A stretch of DNA of 64,000 nt from Leguminivora glycinivorella (lineage: Eukaryota > Arthropoda > Insecta > Lepidoptera > Tortricidae), in assembly GCF_023078275.1 (NCBI RefSeq), contig NC_062979.1:20875848-20939847 (forward strand), written 5' to 3'. Of the stretch, positions 1-11,000 are shown one piece after another. A program made the translations under genes and the position numbers. Under the pieces are notes generated by a model. It was not told where the DNA came from and searched no databases. It worked only from the letters and a program-made list of their open reading frames with translations. The first letter of the stretch is position 1; each line of letters begins with the position of its first letter.

Positions 1-431
1 TTAATTACTCATGGATGTTTCAAATTATAGGTTTTATTTTTTCTGTGGCAAACATGGCCAGCATACGGCCCACCTAATGGCAGTAGGCAGCAGTATCTGT
101 AGCATATAGACGCCTACAGTTCCCGAGTTATTACATGCGCGTACTGACCCTAACACCCTAACACTGAGCAACCTCGTTGAGCTCTGGCACCCTTACTCAC
201 CATCAGGAACATAAAACTACGAGTAGGGTGATAGGGTCTAGCTACTGTTATTAGGCTACGGTTTTCCGCAAGGTGAATGAAAGGAACTTCACTTGCTTTA
301 AATAAGTAAAAAAAAACATAAAAGTAAAGGTTATGCCTTAACGAGGCCTAAATAAATAAAGTTAGTTACTTAGTTATTCTTTTACCTACATAGTACATTT
401 ACTACATACTACATTTCTTTCATATTTTCAG
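1..431 (+). other. Intron sequence upstream of the first visible exon of the left-edge gene
   Basis: No open frame of note. The stretch ends in a polypyrimidine tract and CAG acceptor at 429-431, so it reads as the intron before the first in-window exon of the plus-strand gene at 432. No promoter or RNA gene seen. Confidence 0.6.
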
Positions 432-3400
432 GAACGATCAGTAACTGATATCATCGGTGCCGCAGCCATGAAAAGATTGGAAAAACAGACTAAAGAATTG
501 GACGCCATTGTCATTAGAGTAAGGCCTATTTTTAACACTTTCGCAAACAAGAACCCGTCTGGTGGGCACTCGTGAACTGTGCTCAGATGCCGGAGAACCC
601 GCTGGTCGGGTTCTCGCCATACAAGCGGGCGGTTATAAATTACGACCGGTTTCTGACGTAGTGCGCCATTTTTTGTCTGGCAGTGAAATGAAAAGAGGAA
701 ATGAGCAATTTTAAAAAGTTTCTACATTTCGATTACGTCTTCTATACTGATAAAAATTAGTAGGCTGCTATATTATATAGTATCTACATAATGCTGAGCA
801 AGATCTACCAGATTAGGTACCACTCAGGGCCGGATCTAGGGTAGAACGAGTGGAGCGGCCGCTCTAGGCGCCAAACCGTAGGAGAGGCGCCAAAATAGCA
901 AATGATAAAAAAATACAGCCTCCTATGCGAGTATGGTAAGAAAAAAGGTAATGAAAGGCGCCATAACTCCATTTTGTTCTACCCTGATTGAGTGCTGCTG
1001 CTGAGATTATAGTTGAAACTTGAAATTGTCGCTCAGCCGAAATTGTCTCGGCCCACTTTACATAATTATACTTTTTTTGTTAACTCTAGGACAGAGATGA
1101 CGATTGTTCAGTTTACAAAAGACTAACTAGGAAGTGTCACTGTCTGAACCAACAAGAATACAACGACTTCATTATACATTTTAACGAGGAGACTAAGTTC
1201 GCCACCAACACAATTGGAGAAATCATAAAAAACATTATAATCATCAAAAGGTTTTTATACATGGGCAACAAATATACGAGAAACGCTTTGATGTTTTTGA
1301 ACCAGGTATTTGACTAATTTATTACCTTGATTTTGTTATTATTGGACTAATTTCTCGTATGTTATCGTTGTGATACACAACATGTAAGCATAGGAGGCGT
1401 ACCTTCTGATAGTGATAGCTTGAAGGAAGTTCTTGAAACTTTGTAGTAGTTATTTGGAGGTTTTATCATTAAAATTAATGCCTAAACTAAATCCCTAGAA
1501 ATAATTTTGGTGTTGTGACAATTGCCTCTACCTATTCAAGCTTAGAACATTTAATTTAAAGTACCTAGCTCCCGATACATAAATAACCACATAAAATTCG
1601 TGCACTCTTTCATTCATAGCTATTAATAATTTTTAGGGCCTAGAAGAAGGCACATATACGGAAAAGTCGGAGATCATACAAGCGTGCGCCTTCGCTGATA
1701 TCTGTTGTATATTCGACACATACACGATTGTGATCATGTGCATTTCTTGGCCGTGTAAGAACCCCAGCTTGATAGAAGCTGATACGCAGGTCAGTGACAT
1801 ATGATATGTAACATCACAAGGACGGATCCAGGGGCGGGTTATGGGGGTAATGACCCCTCTTCCCCCTGGACCTGGGCTGATCCTGGAATTTGACCATGTG
1901 ACCGCCCCTTCCCTGAGTTTAAAGCTAAATCCGCAATTTATACTAAAACATAACTTTAACTACAACATAACCATTATCAACCCAAGGTTAACTGGAAGAA
2001 ATCCCTTAATGGAATAAGTTCGCCTTTGTACAAATGATGTGTGTGTTCTTTTTTTCTTTACTGTGTGTGTTCTTATCTTTGTACAATAAAGTGTATTACT
2101 ACTACTACCACCATTAACTATCAATATCATACTTTTAAAATAGGTCCTACAACTCACTCTACAAGATAAATAATATAAAATAAACATTTCCTTCTTAATA
2201 TTCTCAGGAGATGACTGCGAAATTCCTATACAATCTCTCGAGACTCGAAGAAGGCCGACGATATTTAAATTTCAATGCAAAAATAACATGCGACATAAAG
2301 AAGCTCCTCAAAAAAAAACAAGATAAAATAAGTTGTGACACGATAGAAATGCTCACTTCAGTTTTAAATACATGTCAGCCGCAGGTTCCGCAAACTGGAA
2401 CGAGTCTAACATACCATTGTCGGCCCATGCAAGAAGGTAAACAGCCACAACCATCTGTAGCTCAACCAGCGGAATTATTTAAGTTTGCAAACATTACCCA
2501 AACATCAATAACATACCGAGACGTGTCTACACATAAAAGGTCAAAAATAATACCAGAATATACAGACTGAATAAGTTTTAAAAACTCGGACTCTATGTAG
2601 GTAGGTATTGCCTAAACCAGGTGCCCATAGACTTATTGGTCTCTTCGATAAGTTTATGGGTACCTGGCAGAATGTATTACAAGATTTTTGAATCAATTTC
2701 TAAATTTCCTTTGTTTTAGGTATCGGAAACAAGACATTAAATGCATTGATAGCCTATCGACAGTATATGACTTTAAATGAGTTGTTTATGCACCTGGATA
2801 TTCTTCAAAATATATCTGGAAACCAAGAAACGAAAAAGCAACTCACGCCTCATTTACCATCAATATTGAGCTTGTTCAGGAACATGCTTCTAGAGTTTGA
2901 TAACAGTGACATAAATATTATAGTTACAAATATTATGGCCAATTTAGTGGGCGAAAATGTTGCGAAGATTAATGTAAAAGAAAGTTCGAATGACATGATA
3001 CGCGACACGATCACATCATGTATAGCAACTGAGGTATATTATGCTTAATTTATTTACATTTACCATAAATTGAGATAAGTGAGGACCCTGGAGGCTTAAC
3101 ATCAAACAATTCAAATAGTCCCCTATTTACCTCCATCCTCTGACAGCAGTGTATTTTCTTCTATCTTTGAATTAGGATTTACCAGTCTTAGATTCTTTAT
3201 ATTGAGGCGAGACTGCACAACAATTTTTAATACATCGTTAAGTATTATTTTCAGCCAATTCAAAAGAAAAACGTAACAATTCAAGTACCAGTGAATAAAA
3301 GAAAACATCACAAAAAACACTATCCCGCAAATTTTGTACCCGCCGTTGCATACCTTCAGAAAAAGGACTACGCTAATAAACTACAACAAAATAACCGTTA

Positions 3401-5441
3401 GTAACCTATTCTGTATGAATCTTATAATGAGAGATCCAGTAACGTAGAAGTAAAATGTAGCAACAGTTCAGTCTTTCAACTCTTTCAGGAATCAGGAAAC
3501 CAGGAATGGATATTAGTTTATTGTCTGTACAATCACCAACTGATATATAAGACGGATTACGTGGACGATTTGTATGCACAGCCTAGGTTCCAGGGGGTGG
3601 GGTGGGGGCCACAAAACTCACGACCTCAGCCTTAGGCCCCCCTTGCTTTGCTTGCCTTGAGTTGCTTGGAGTTACACTCCTTTTTGCTGTGTACTTAACA
3701 CAGCAAAAGGGAGTGTACAAGTTTCTAATGGGGTGGCAACGCGCATGTGACACTGTTTGAGTTGCAGGCGTCCATAGGTTACGGTGACCGCTTTACATCA
3801 GGCGGACCGTATACTTGTTTGCCACCGGCGTAGTATAAACAAAAAAAAAACATATTCTGTGTTCAAATAATTATGACCACCTCGGGCGCTCCGATATTTC
3901 TGATGGCGACTGTACTCATCCATACTTAATATTATAAATGCGAAAGTAACTCTGTCTGTCTGTCTGTCTGTTACGCTTTCCCGCTTAAACCACGCAACCG
4001 ATTTTGATGAAATTTGGAATAGACAATCTTTAGACCCTGAGACAGAACATAGGCTACTTTTTATTTCGAAAAAAAGGGATGAAGGGGTTGAAAAAGAGGT
4101 TGAAAGTTTGTATGGGATTTCTTAATTTTAAAAGATAAAACCATGAAACTTTATATTTTAGCACTTGATAAGAAATCATTGAACATCTTGATAACGGATA
4201 GGGATAGGGATTGGGATAGGGATAGCGATAGCGATACGGATACGGATACGGATAATATGGGTATCGTTAGAGGGATACGGATAATCGGTTGGCGGTCTCT
4301 TACAATCAATGTGCTCTAAGACGATCGTTGTTTGCTTGCTTGAAGATTACGTTTGCGATAAGTATAAGCAAAATGTAAAAAAATTTAAGGAATAATAGAA
4401 AAAAGTACTTTTTACCCACCGATCATAGTGTCGAAATACGGGCTATGTGGGATGTTTATAAAGGTTTCCCCAGCGTATATAGAATTACCTACGCTGTGGT
4501 CGATGTGTAATATTTCTACAATCATTGCAAGCAAAAGTATTATGTGCAATCGAAATAATCGCAGATAAATATACCTACAGAGAAACCTAAGGATCCAAAT
4601 GAAAATCTTAATGAATACTTTTATTACGCGGGCGAAGCCGCGGGTAAAAGCTAGTACCAAATAAACTCAAAGTAGGCTAAAGAAAAGTGTATAGGTATGG
4701 AACTTACATTTTTTAATTGTCTACATTTACCTTTTTTCCAGCAATACAAAAACCACAACAAGCAAGAAAACTAAACATGTCAAAGAGCGTTGATAGACCA
4801 AAAACCGCTCCAATTTTAAGCGCCGATAGAGTTCTGAATTCGATGAATTCGGCGCCATTAAAACCAAACACAAGTTTTTTCCAAAGGGAAAATACTACAA
4901 CCTCTGTATACACTGCTTTTATCAACAAGTCAAGGAAATTCATGGGCATATCGTGTGGAGGTAAACTCCTTTTTAAATACCTATTACCTATAAAGAGTGG
5001 AAATTTAAAAATGGCAAAGTCGCAGTGTCGTCGCGTATTACTCACGTCCATTCCATTGATAAGAACAGGGCCACACTACTATGACGCCACTTTTTAATTT
5101 CCCGGCCGGCTGCCCGGCTGTGATCGTACAGCGTAAATTATTCTAGTTGTTTAAAAAAGTAGGATCATCAAGCAACCCACGATTATTCACTCATATCATA
5201 CCAGTTACGTATTTATGGTTTTGCCGCCTCAAAAAAGTCTGTCGCGCTATAGAGTATGTTCATACAACATACTCTATAGCATATCACTTTTACATGAAAC
5301 TGTCTACGTAAATAAGAGTGTGACCGAGTGTGTCCGTGGTCTTTCAAATGTCCTTATAAATTGAAAAACATTTTCTTTTTTTCAGATAAAACAAATGTTA
5401 TAGTCGTACCAGTGGAACAAGAAAACATTGCAGTAAAATAA
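432..5441 (+). CDS. Unrecognised armadillo-like helical protein, 3' part of a multi-exon gene
   Basis: Eight exons join with matching phases: 432-518, 1090-1305, 1637-1789, 2208-2436, 2720-3033, 3255-3396, 4742-4960, 5386-5441. Every internal border is GT/AG, and the total is 472 codons including the TAA at 5439-5441. The 5' end lies left of the window. The first exon is charged and heptad-like (MKRLEKQTKELDAIV). The middle exons are leucine-rich paired helices (FLYNLSRLEEGRRYL, then a long helical block in exon 5), which look like ARM/HEAT repeats. The block around EEGRRYL faintly resembles LisH/ARM ciliary proteins such as ARMC9, but I do not assign it. The C-terminal 130 residues are basic and low in structure (KRKHHKKHYPANF, RPKTAPI). 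Exon 4 could instead read through its weak GTAAAC donor to a TGA at 2568-2570, giving a shorter isoform. The gene converges on the minus-strand gene ending at 6716. The exon model is firm; the function is unknown. Confidence 0.75.
3735..3852 (+). repeat. Dispersed lepidopteran repeat, 'GGCAACGCGCATG...TTTGCCACCG' family
   Basis: The stretch runs from GGCAACGCGCATGTGACA to TTGCCACCGGCGTAGTATAA followed by an A run. Related copies lie at 11942-12040 and 36275-36345. The A-rich end suggests a retroposed 3' end. It sits in the intron between exons 6 and 7 of the left-edge gene. Confidence 0.6.
3925..4655 (+). repeat. Dispersed repeat, TATAAATGCGAAAGTAAC ... GCGAAGCCGCGGG type
   Basis: It starts with ATTATAAATGCGAAAGTAAC and a CTGT run, and ends with GGGCGAAGCCGCGGGTAAAA and CTAGTA. 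This head and tail recur through the window (13331-13505, 33297-33475, 51373-51540), so this is a full or nearly full copy of an abundant non-autonomous element. It holds the hexamer tract at 4193-4262. Confidence 0.6.
4193..4280 (+). repeat. Degenerate GGATAG/GGATAC hexamer tract
   Basis: About a dozen 6-bp units drift from GGATAG through GCGATA to GGATAC, then break up near 4280. It is a microsatellite inside a dispersed repeat. Confidence 0.75.
5246..5280. repeat. Perfect 15-bp hairpin
   Basis: GCTATAGAGTATGTT at 5246-5260 is exactly complementary to 5266-5280 with a 5-nt loop. It lies in the last intron of the left-edge gene. Confidence 0.8.
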
Positions 5442-5776
5442 AGTGTCTATAATTTCGTAAATTTACAAAAACGTATATACATTTTCTACCTCCCTTAACC
5501 ATAGGAAATCAGATACATAAATTACATAATATCATATCATCTTATTATCACTGCAAAATAAATAGTCTAAAAAATAAAATAAATTGTATACAAACATGTG
5601 TAAATGCTGTGATATTGTTTTGAATCCTTATAAAATTACACAATGCACCAAGACAAAACATTAAATTAGGGCTGGCAACCATGGAATACTAAACTAAGTT
5701 TTTTTTCTGTGCTGGCAACACATTAGGGTGATTACAGGGGACAAACCATAATGGAACTTGTTAGTCTCTTTTACAG

Positions 5777-5808
5777 CACTACAATACAATACAATACAAT
5801 ACAATATA
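5777..5808 (+). repeat. (ACAAT)n pentanucleotide microsatellite
   Basis: Five or six tandem ACAAT units lie in the spacer between the converging genes that end at 5441 and 6716. The rest of that 1.3-kb spacer is AT-rich 3'-UTR-like sequence with several AATAAA motifs near 5550-5580. Confidence 0.8.
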
Positions 5809-6715
5809 ACCCTCACTTCTTATCTTTGTTTTTGTTTCTGTACATGTATTGTAATATGCATGAGGTGTGCAACAAAGAATGTTGTCATTAAAGTTCATTG
5901 TGGCTTGCTCCAAAAACACTACACAAGGCCAAACAGCCCCTAGAATGGAATGAGGTGGAAAATAAGGAATGTTATTTAAATATGGAAACATAAAGCTATA
6001 GCTATAGACATATAAGATACAGATAGAAGTTGGTCCAATATTTTATGAATGTTAATATTTTGTTCGGGTATTTATTAAGTAGGCCTTTTAAATGTAGGCA
6101 AAGCACTTTTACATTTTAGTTGAGGTCCAGCCTCCTTATTCCATCTTTTCTTGTATTTTTCTAATCATATACAATAGAAATTACATGTGTACAGCCAGAA
6201 AACCACATAGGGACACATTATGACTTGTATGAAGGCAATGGATGTGGCTGCATTTTGGTGATTGTCCTACCATTACTATTTCTGAATATTGCAAGATAAA
6301 AGAGAAATAGTAAGGAAAAAGAGAGCCCACTATTTCAGGTATCTGGATAAGAAGACAGAATAGAATGGTGCTCAAAACATCAACATCAGTATACCGACAT
6401 GTAAGTTTTCATCTTATTTCTACCACATGCAGATTGGTCAAAACATAATAGCTATACACAAATGTATGTAATATGGGGAGTATTTGCTTATAATATTGCA
6501 TATTGGTTTGCTAAGAGCTTTCTATTAGTTGCAAAAAGAACAAGAGTGTAGCATGAGATAGTACAAAGGCATCTCAATGGTTAGATTCCTTTGAAAGCTA
6601 TGCTACAATTTTACGCTTTGGCATAACAAAATTGAGATCTACTCAAACTAAATTCATAACAACTTTTCATTGCAAACTCAAGATCAAAATCATGAAATAA
6701 AAAATCTAAAGACAA

Positions 6716-7627
6716 TCAGTCAATATATCTGCTGTCATAATCATTGTTGTACCGAGATGGTGTCTTGTCATGGTATCTAAGTGATCTCTTGTTTTGTGGA
6801 GGTGGGTTACTCGGCTTAAAGAACATAGCTAACAGAATATAGAATCCCCCAACAATTTTACTCAAAAAATCTAAAAAGCCCAAAAACATTGGAGTTGAAT
6901 TTTTAACCAAAATTGACAATTCTCTCAACAAAGCTAAAATGAAATTTCCAAGGAAATTGATAAATGCAGTGCTCCCTGTAAAAACTGCAATAACGAGTGC
7001 AAATATGAAAGTGAAGAATTCTTTTACATTGGTTATAGATAATGCACTTTTTAAATTAGCTTTTATCTCTTGAACAGTGTCACTAAGAGCCTCAATAGGC
7101 TTTTCTACTTTGCTCTCAATCTTTTCCTTACTTTTGCTTGTCCCTGTAGGCCCTCCAGTTAATACAGGCTCCAATTCCAGAAATGCATCTGATATGTGCC
7201 GCAGACACTTGACAGTCACTATGATTTCTTCTTCCCTGAATTTGAGGCTCTTTACTTGAAACCAAAATGGCCCGAAGGGTTGGTTATCTATTTCAGTCCA
7301 AACGCATACGCCTGATGTGTAACCAAGCGGTTCAGTGTCTGTGATGCCTATCCATTGAATGTTTGGGCAAACAACGCGAAGACTGTTCTGCACTTCAAGC
7401 AAATCTCTCTTCAAGTCGACCTCAGCCGGACTAACAACAACAACATCTCTGTAGCCGATGCGTGGGTTAATTAGCCGCCTTTCTAAGTAGCGACCCAAGA
7501 AAATTCGAGACTTCAAGAGATCCTTTGCAAGATTTTTCTGCTTCACAACGTTTACGTCGTCTTGATCGTGGCTCTCTTGTGAAGATGCTGTTGAATCGAA
7601 CAGCGTGCTCCTTCTAATAACACTCAT
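6716..7627 (-). CDS. Unrecognised single-exon membrane protein, 303 aa
   Basis: An uninterrupted frame runs from the ATG at 7625-7627 to the TGA at 6716-6718. The frame extends 5 codons upstream, but only to a TTG, so the ATG beginning MSVIRRSTLF is the start. Residues 1-50 are polar and basic. Residues 50-160 form a soluble, conserved-looking domain with PNIQWIGITD and FGPFWFQVKSL. Residues 165-195 are charged and probably helical. Two or three hydrophobic stretches follow at about 205-230, 232-250 and 258-282 (FFTFIFALVIAVF, IVGGFYILLAMFF). The tail is basic and tyrosine-rich. No signal peptide is seen. I read it as a tail-proximal membrane-anchored protein with a cytosolic N-terminal domain. 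I do not recognise the family. It is divergent from XPO4, with 447 bp between the two ATGs. Confidence 0.85.
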   Translation of the reverse strand: MSVIRRSTLFDSTASSQESHDQDDVNVVKQKNLAKDLLKSRIFLGRYLERRLINPRIGYRDVVVVSPAEVDLKRDLLEVQNSLRVVCPNIQWIGITDTEPLGYTSGVCVWTEIDNQPFGPFWFQVKSLKFREEEIIVTVKCLRHISDAFLELEPVLTGGPTGTSKSKEKIESKVEKPIEALSDTVQEIKANLKSALSITNVKEFFTFIFALVIAVFTGSTAFINFLGNFILALLRELSILVKNSTPMFLGFLDFLSKIVGGFYILLAMFFKPSNPPPQNKRSLRYHDKTPSRYNNDYDSRYID

Positions 7628-8074
7628 CTTTCTTTTACACAAAACAAACTAATAATTTCGTTATCTTGTATTGTATTGAAATAATATGGAAATTAATGAC
7701 GAAAGTGCACTGCTGCGATTGCGATGACATTGACATTGACAACAGTCTGACGTTGACGTTTAAAAAGTAAATAAACCGTAGTGTGCTATTTGGGACATAT
7801 TTAAAAACGATACCAATTTTAAAAAATTGTACTTTGCAACACCAAATCCCAGGTGAAAAGACTTTTTTTATTATGGGTAACATAGATCGTAACTGTCACT
7901 GGACGGTTGTCATGCGATATTATTTTGGAAAATTCGTGGTGTTTTCACAAATTCTCTACAATTATGCGACTTCCTAATTACTTCAAACCGTGATCGGATT
8001 CGCATGTCTCGGTTACATTCAGTCTAATTCATCGTTTTCGTACAATTTGCGGTGTTCCAGTAACAATAGCTACG
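7628..8074. promoter_or_regulatory. Shared divergent promoter region (membrane protein gene / XPO4)
   Basis: Only 447 bp separate the two start codons, so both promoters must lie here unless there are distant untranslated exons. The stretch has ordinary AT content and no TATA box at a convincing distance from either start. Regulation cannot be read from the sequence. Confidence 0.55.
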
Positions 8075-11000
8075 ATGGACAACGGTGCGATACAAACACT
8101 GGAGACTGCAGCCCAGATGTTGATGGTATGACTAAAATTAATATCCATAAATCTATCCTAGAATTATACTGAACAATGACACACCAAGCTCCATAATGAA
8201 ATCTAGGACAAGCTTAAACTAGGTGCTGTGTCTCATTTTGACGCACTAGGATCTTTTTTTATAATAAAGGCCTAATTGAATATATTGTCCTACCACCAAT
8301 CCTACTGTCGAATGGTTTTAAACTCGTGTGTTATACCAAATCCTGCTTGTAGCTCGTTAGACATATTTTAGGGTGCATTATTTATGTATTCATATCATTT
8401 ATGTCTTGAAAAGCAGATTTTTCCTCTACATTACTATAACCATTTTATGAGAAAAAGCATTAGTAATAGTAATTAGGATTTGATGGTAAGTATCACAAAC
8501 TAGTTCAACATTGCCTTGATAACACAAATTTTCCACCGAATTCCTAACCTTTATTAAATTTTATTCTTAAAACTGAATAAAACTGGCTATTCATGTAAGG
8601 TAAGAGAAATACAACAGCTATACAGAAATTTGAGGGTGTTGAAAAGTTTATCAATTTACCACTTTCATCTTTCGTCTTTGTCGCTGTTGATCTTATTTGT
8701 TTGTCTTTTTCTTACTCGCAACTCATTTGTTTTCTAAGCTTGTATACATAATTATATCATCAGCCCTAGATTTCTTTTCCATTGTCACATTACACTTACC
8801 TGGGTTGTGGTTGTGTTTACCACTCTTGTGTGCTTAGCCGAATGCACAAACACTCACGAAACAATCACGATAATATATCTTTTGTAGCTGTCTATCTCTA
8901 TCGCTCTTGTATATTGGTGCAACAGAGCCAGACTGCAATTCTGCTGCGTAGTGTAGTCCAAATAAACACTCAATGAAGTCGTGACTCACGTTACTTTTTT
9001 GTGGATTTACCTTAGTGTACATTATTGTAATATTTGTAAGAATGGTCATTCCATGATTTCATTTATTTCCTTATCGTTATTATCAATACCTATTACAAAA
9101 TACTAGTGTAGCAACTAGGTAACTAATTTTATTTTACACTTATTTTTGCTATCCTTATCATCAAGAATCATCATTATTATCTTCATTCACAGGCCCCACC
9201 AACCCTGGTGACATCAGAACAGCGGCATCAAGCAGAAAGTGTCTTCCTAGAGTTCCGGAGTACCAAGAACCCTTACCAACTCTGCAGGGAGATTCTAGAA
9301 AAGTCTAGAACCGACTATGTCCTATTCGAAGCAGCTGGGCTGCTCAAAACCGCACTTATCAGAGAATGGACATTGTTGTCAGAAAGCGATATTTCTTCTC
9401 TCAGAGAATATTTGCTGAATTATTTGCTGAGGCAAGACACTCCGCCATTTTTGAGAGAAAAGTTGTTGCAGGTATGTGTTTAAAGTTTTTATGATGACAA
9501 AAATAATATGTAAAGATATGCTTTCAAACACACATTAATATTACATTTACAATTTGTAAAGTTATATCTGTTTCTTAAAAAAATGTTTCTTTCACAGACA
9601 ATTGCAATAATCATCAAAAGAGGCAGCATAGACGATGGTGGAAGAGAGAGAAAGGCTTTACTCACGGAACTAGAGAAAATAATTCTCAGCTCTCCTATCA
9701 GTCAACAGAAGCTCGCCTGCTCTCTCATTCTCGCTATCATGCAAGAATACGCCATCACGGTAAAATCCGCTGACGTAGGCTTAATATGGGAAGTACATTT
9801 TAGACTTAAGAAATCCTTCGAAGCGTTGGACTTAAAAAGGATATTCAGATTCACTGTCAGCGTACTTGAACAGATAGTCCGCTCCGGACATAGACCTGAA
9901 GGAGAACAAGCGTTACTAACTAAGCAACTCTTAACTATAGTCGAAACAGTATTATGCTGGGGACAAGTATCCCCGCTACTACCGAAGCGTTTAATCGGAG
10001 CATTTGAAGCTATATACGAAAGCGATGCAGCTCCTGCTCTAAGATTAAGTTTAAATTGGAGAGATACAATATTGCAACCGGAGTTGATAGCTTTATTCTT
10101 CGAGATACATATGTATGTGAGGATGAACCCTGAGTTAGCTAACCCGTCTTTGACTTGTTTAGTGCAGTTGGCTAGTTTGAGCGGTGGAGTGGTGTCGGCT
10201 AGTAATTTGAAGCAGCAGTATTTGGAGAACTATGTGAATAGTTTTTTGAATATGATGGCTAATATTCAGCCGATGGAGCGAGAGATGCTGGGTATATCGG
10301 ATATGTATAGGAGATTGATTCAATTTTTCGCGCCGAGTATGATAGCTAACACGCCACCGACTTTGCTGCAGAATTTGACGACGCTGACTTGCCATTGTAT
10401 TAGAGGAGCGGTGGTGGAAGAAGGGGTAAGTTTTTTATAGTTTTCTCAGACAATCTATATGCTCTGCTTCTCAGTAACATTTATTTTAAACGTCCATAAT
10501 AGTGAAGTAAATAATTACCTACCTGTGTAGGTATTTGAATTGCAAAATAAACTTCACTTCTAAGAAGTTTTTCTTAAAGAAGATTCCTCTAAGAGCCCTA
10601 TGTCCCTAGTGAGGGATAACAGGAACACATCATCATCATCAAATTCTAATTTACCTTATCTGATTTTAAGAAGTCACTGTTATAGCTTGTTCAGTGCCTG
10701 TTGTCAAAACCTGCTTTAAAGGATTATTTTAATCAACAATGTTGCGTATCAAACGATGTGTCAGTTTCAATAAACTTTTGTTTCATTTCATAGTAATGTT
10801 ATTGCCAGGTCAGGGTAAATATGTAAAAAAAAATCAATAAAAAGAACACAACTGTTTGTGTTACACAAAGACAGAACATTTTTGTTAAATTTGTGTGCTA
10901 ATTAACACAAAACTTTAGAATATACTGTATCTTTCGCATAAACTCCGCGTGGCTACACCCTAATGGAGTGGCATCATTCATAGGGTTTAAATATAATGAT

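Noticed and set aside
4713..5051. 112-codon minus-strand open frame
   Set aside because: Antisense to exon 7 of the left-edge gene, whose splice phases are all consistent.
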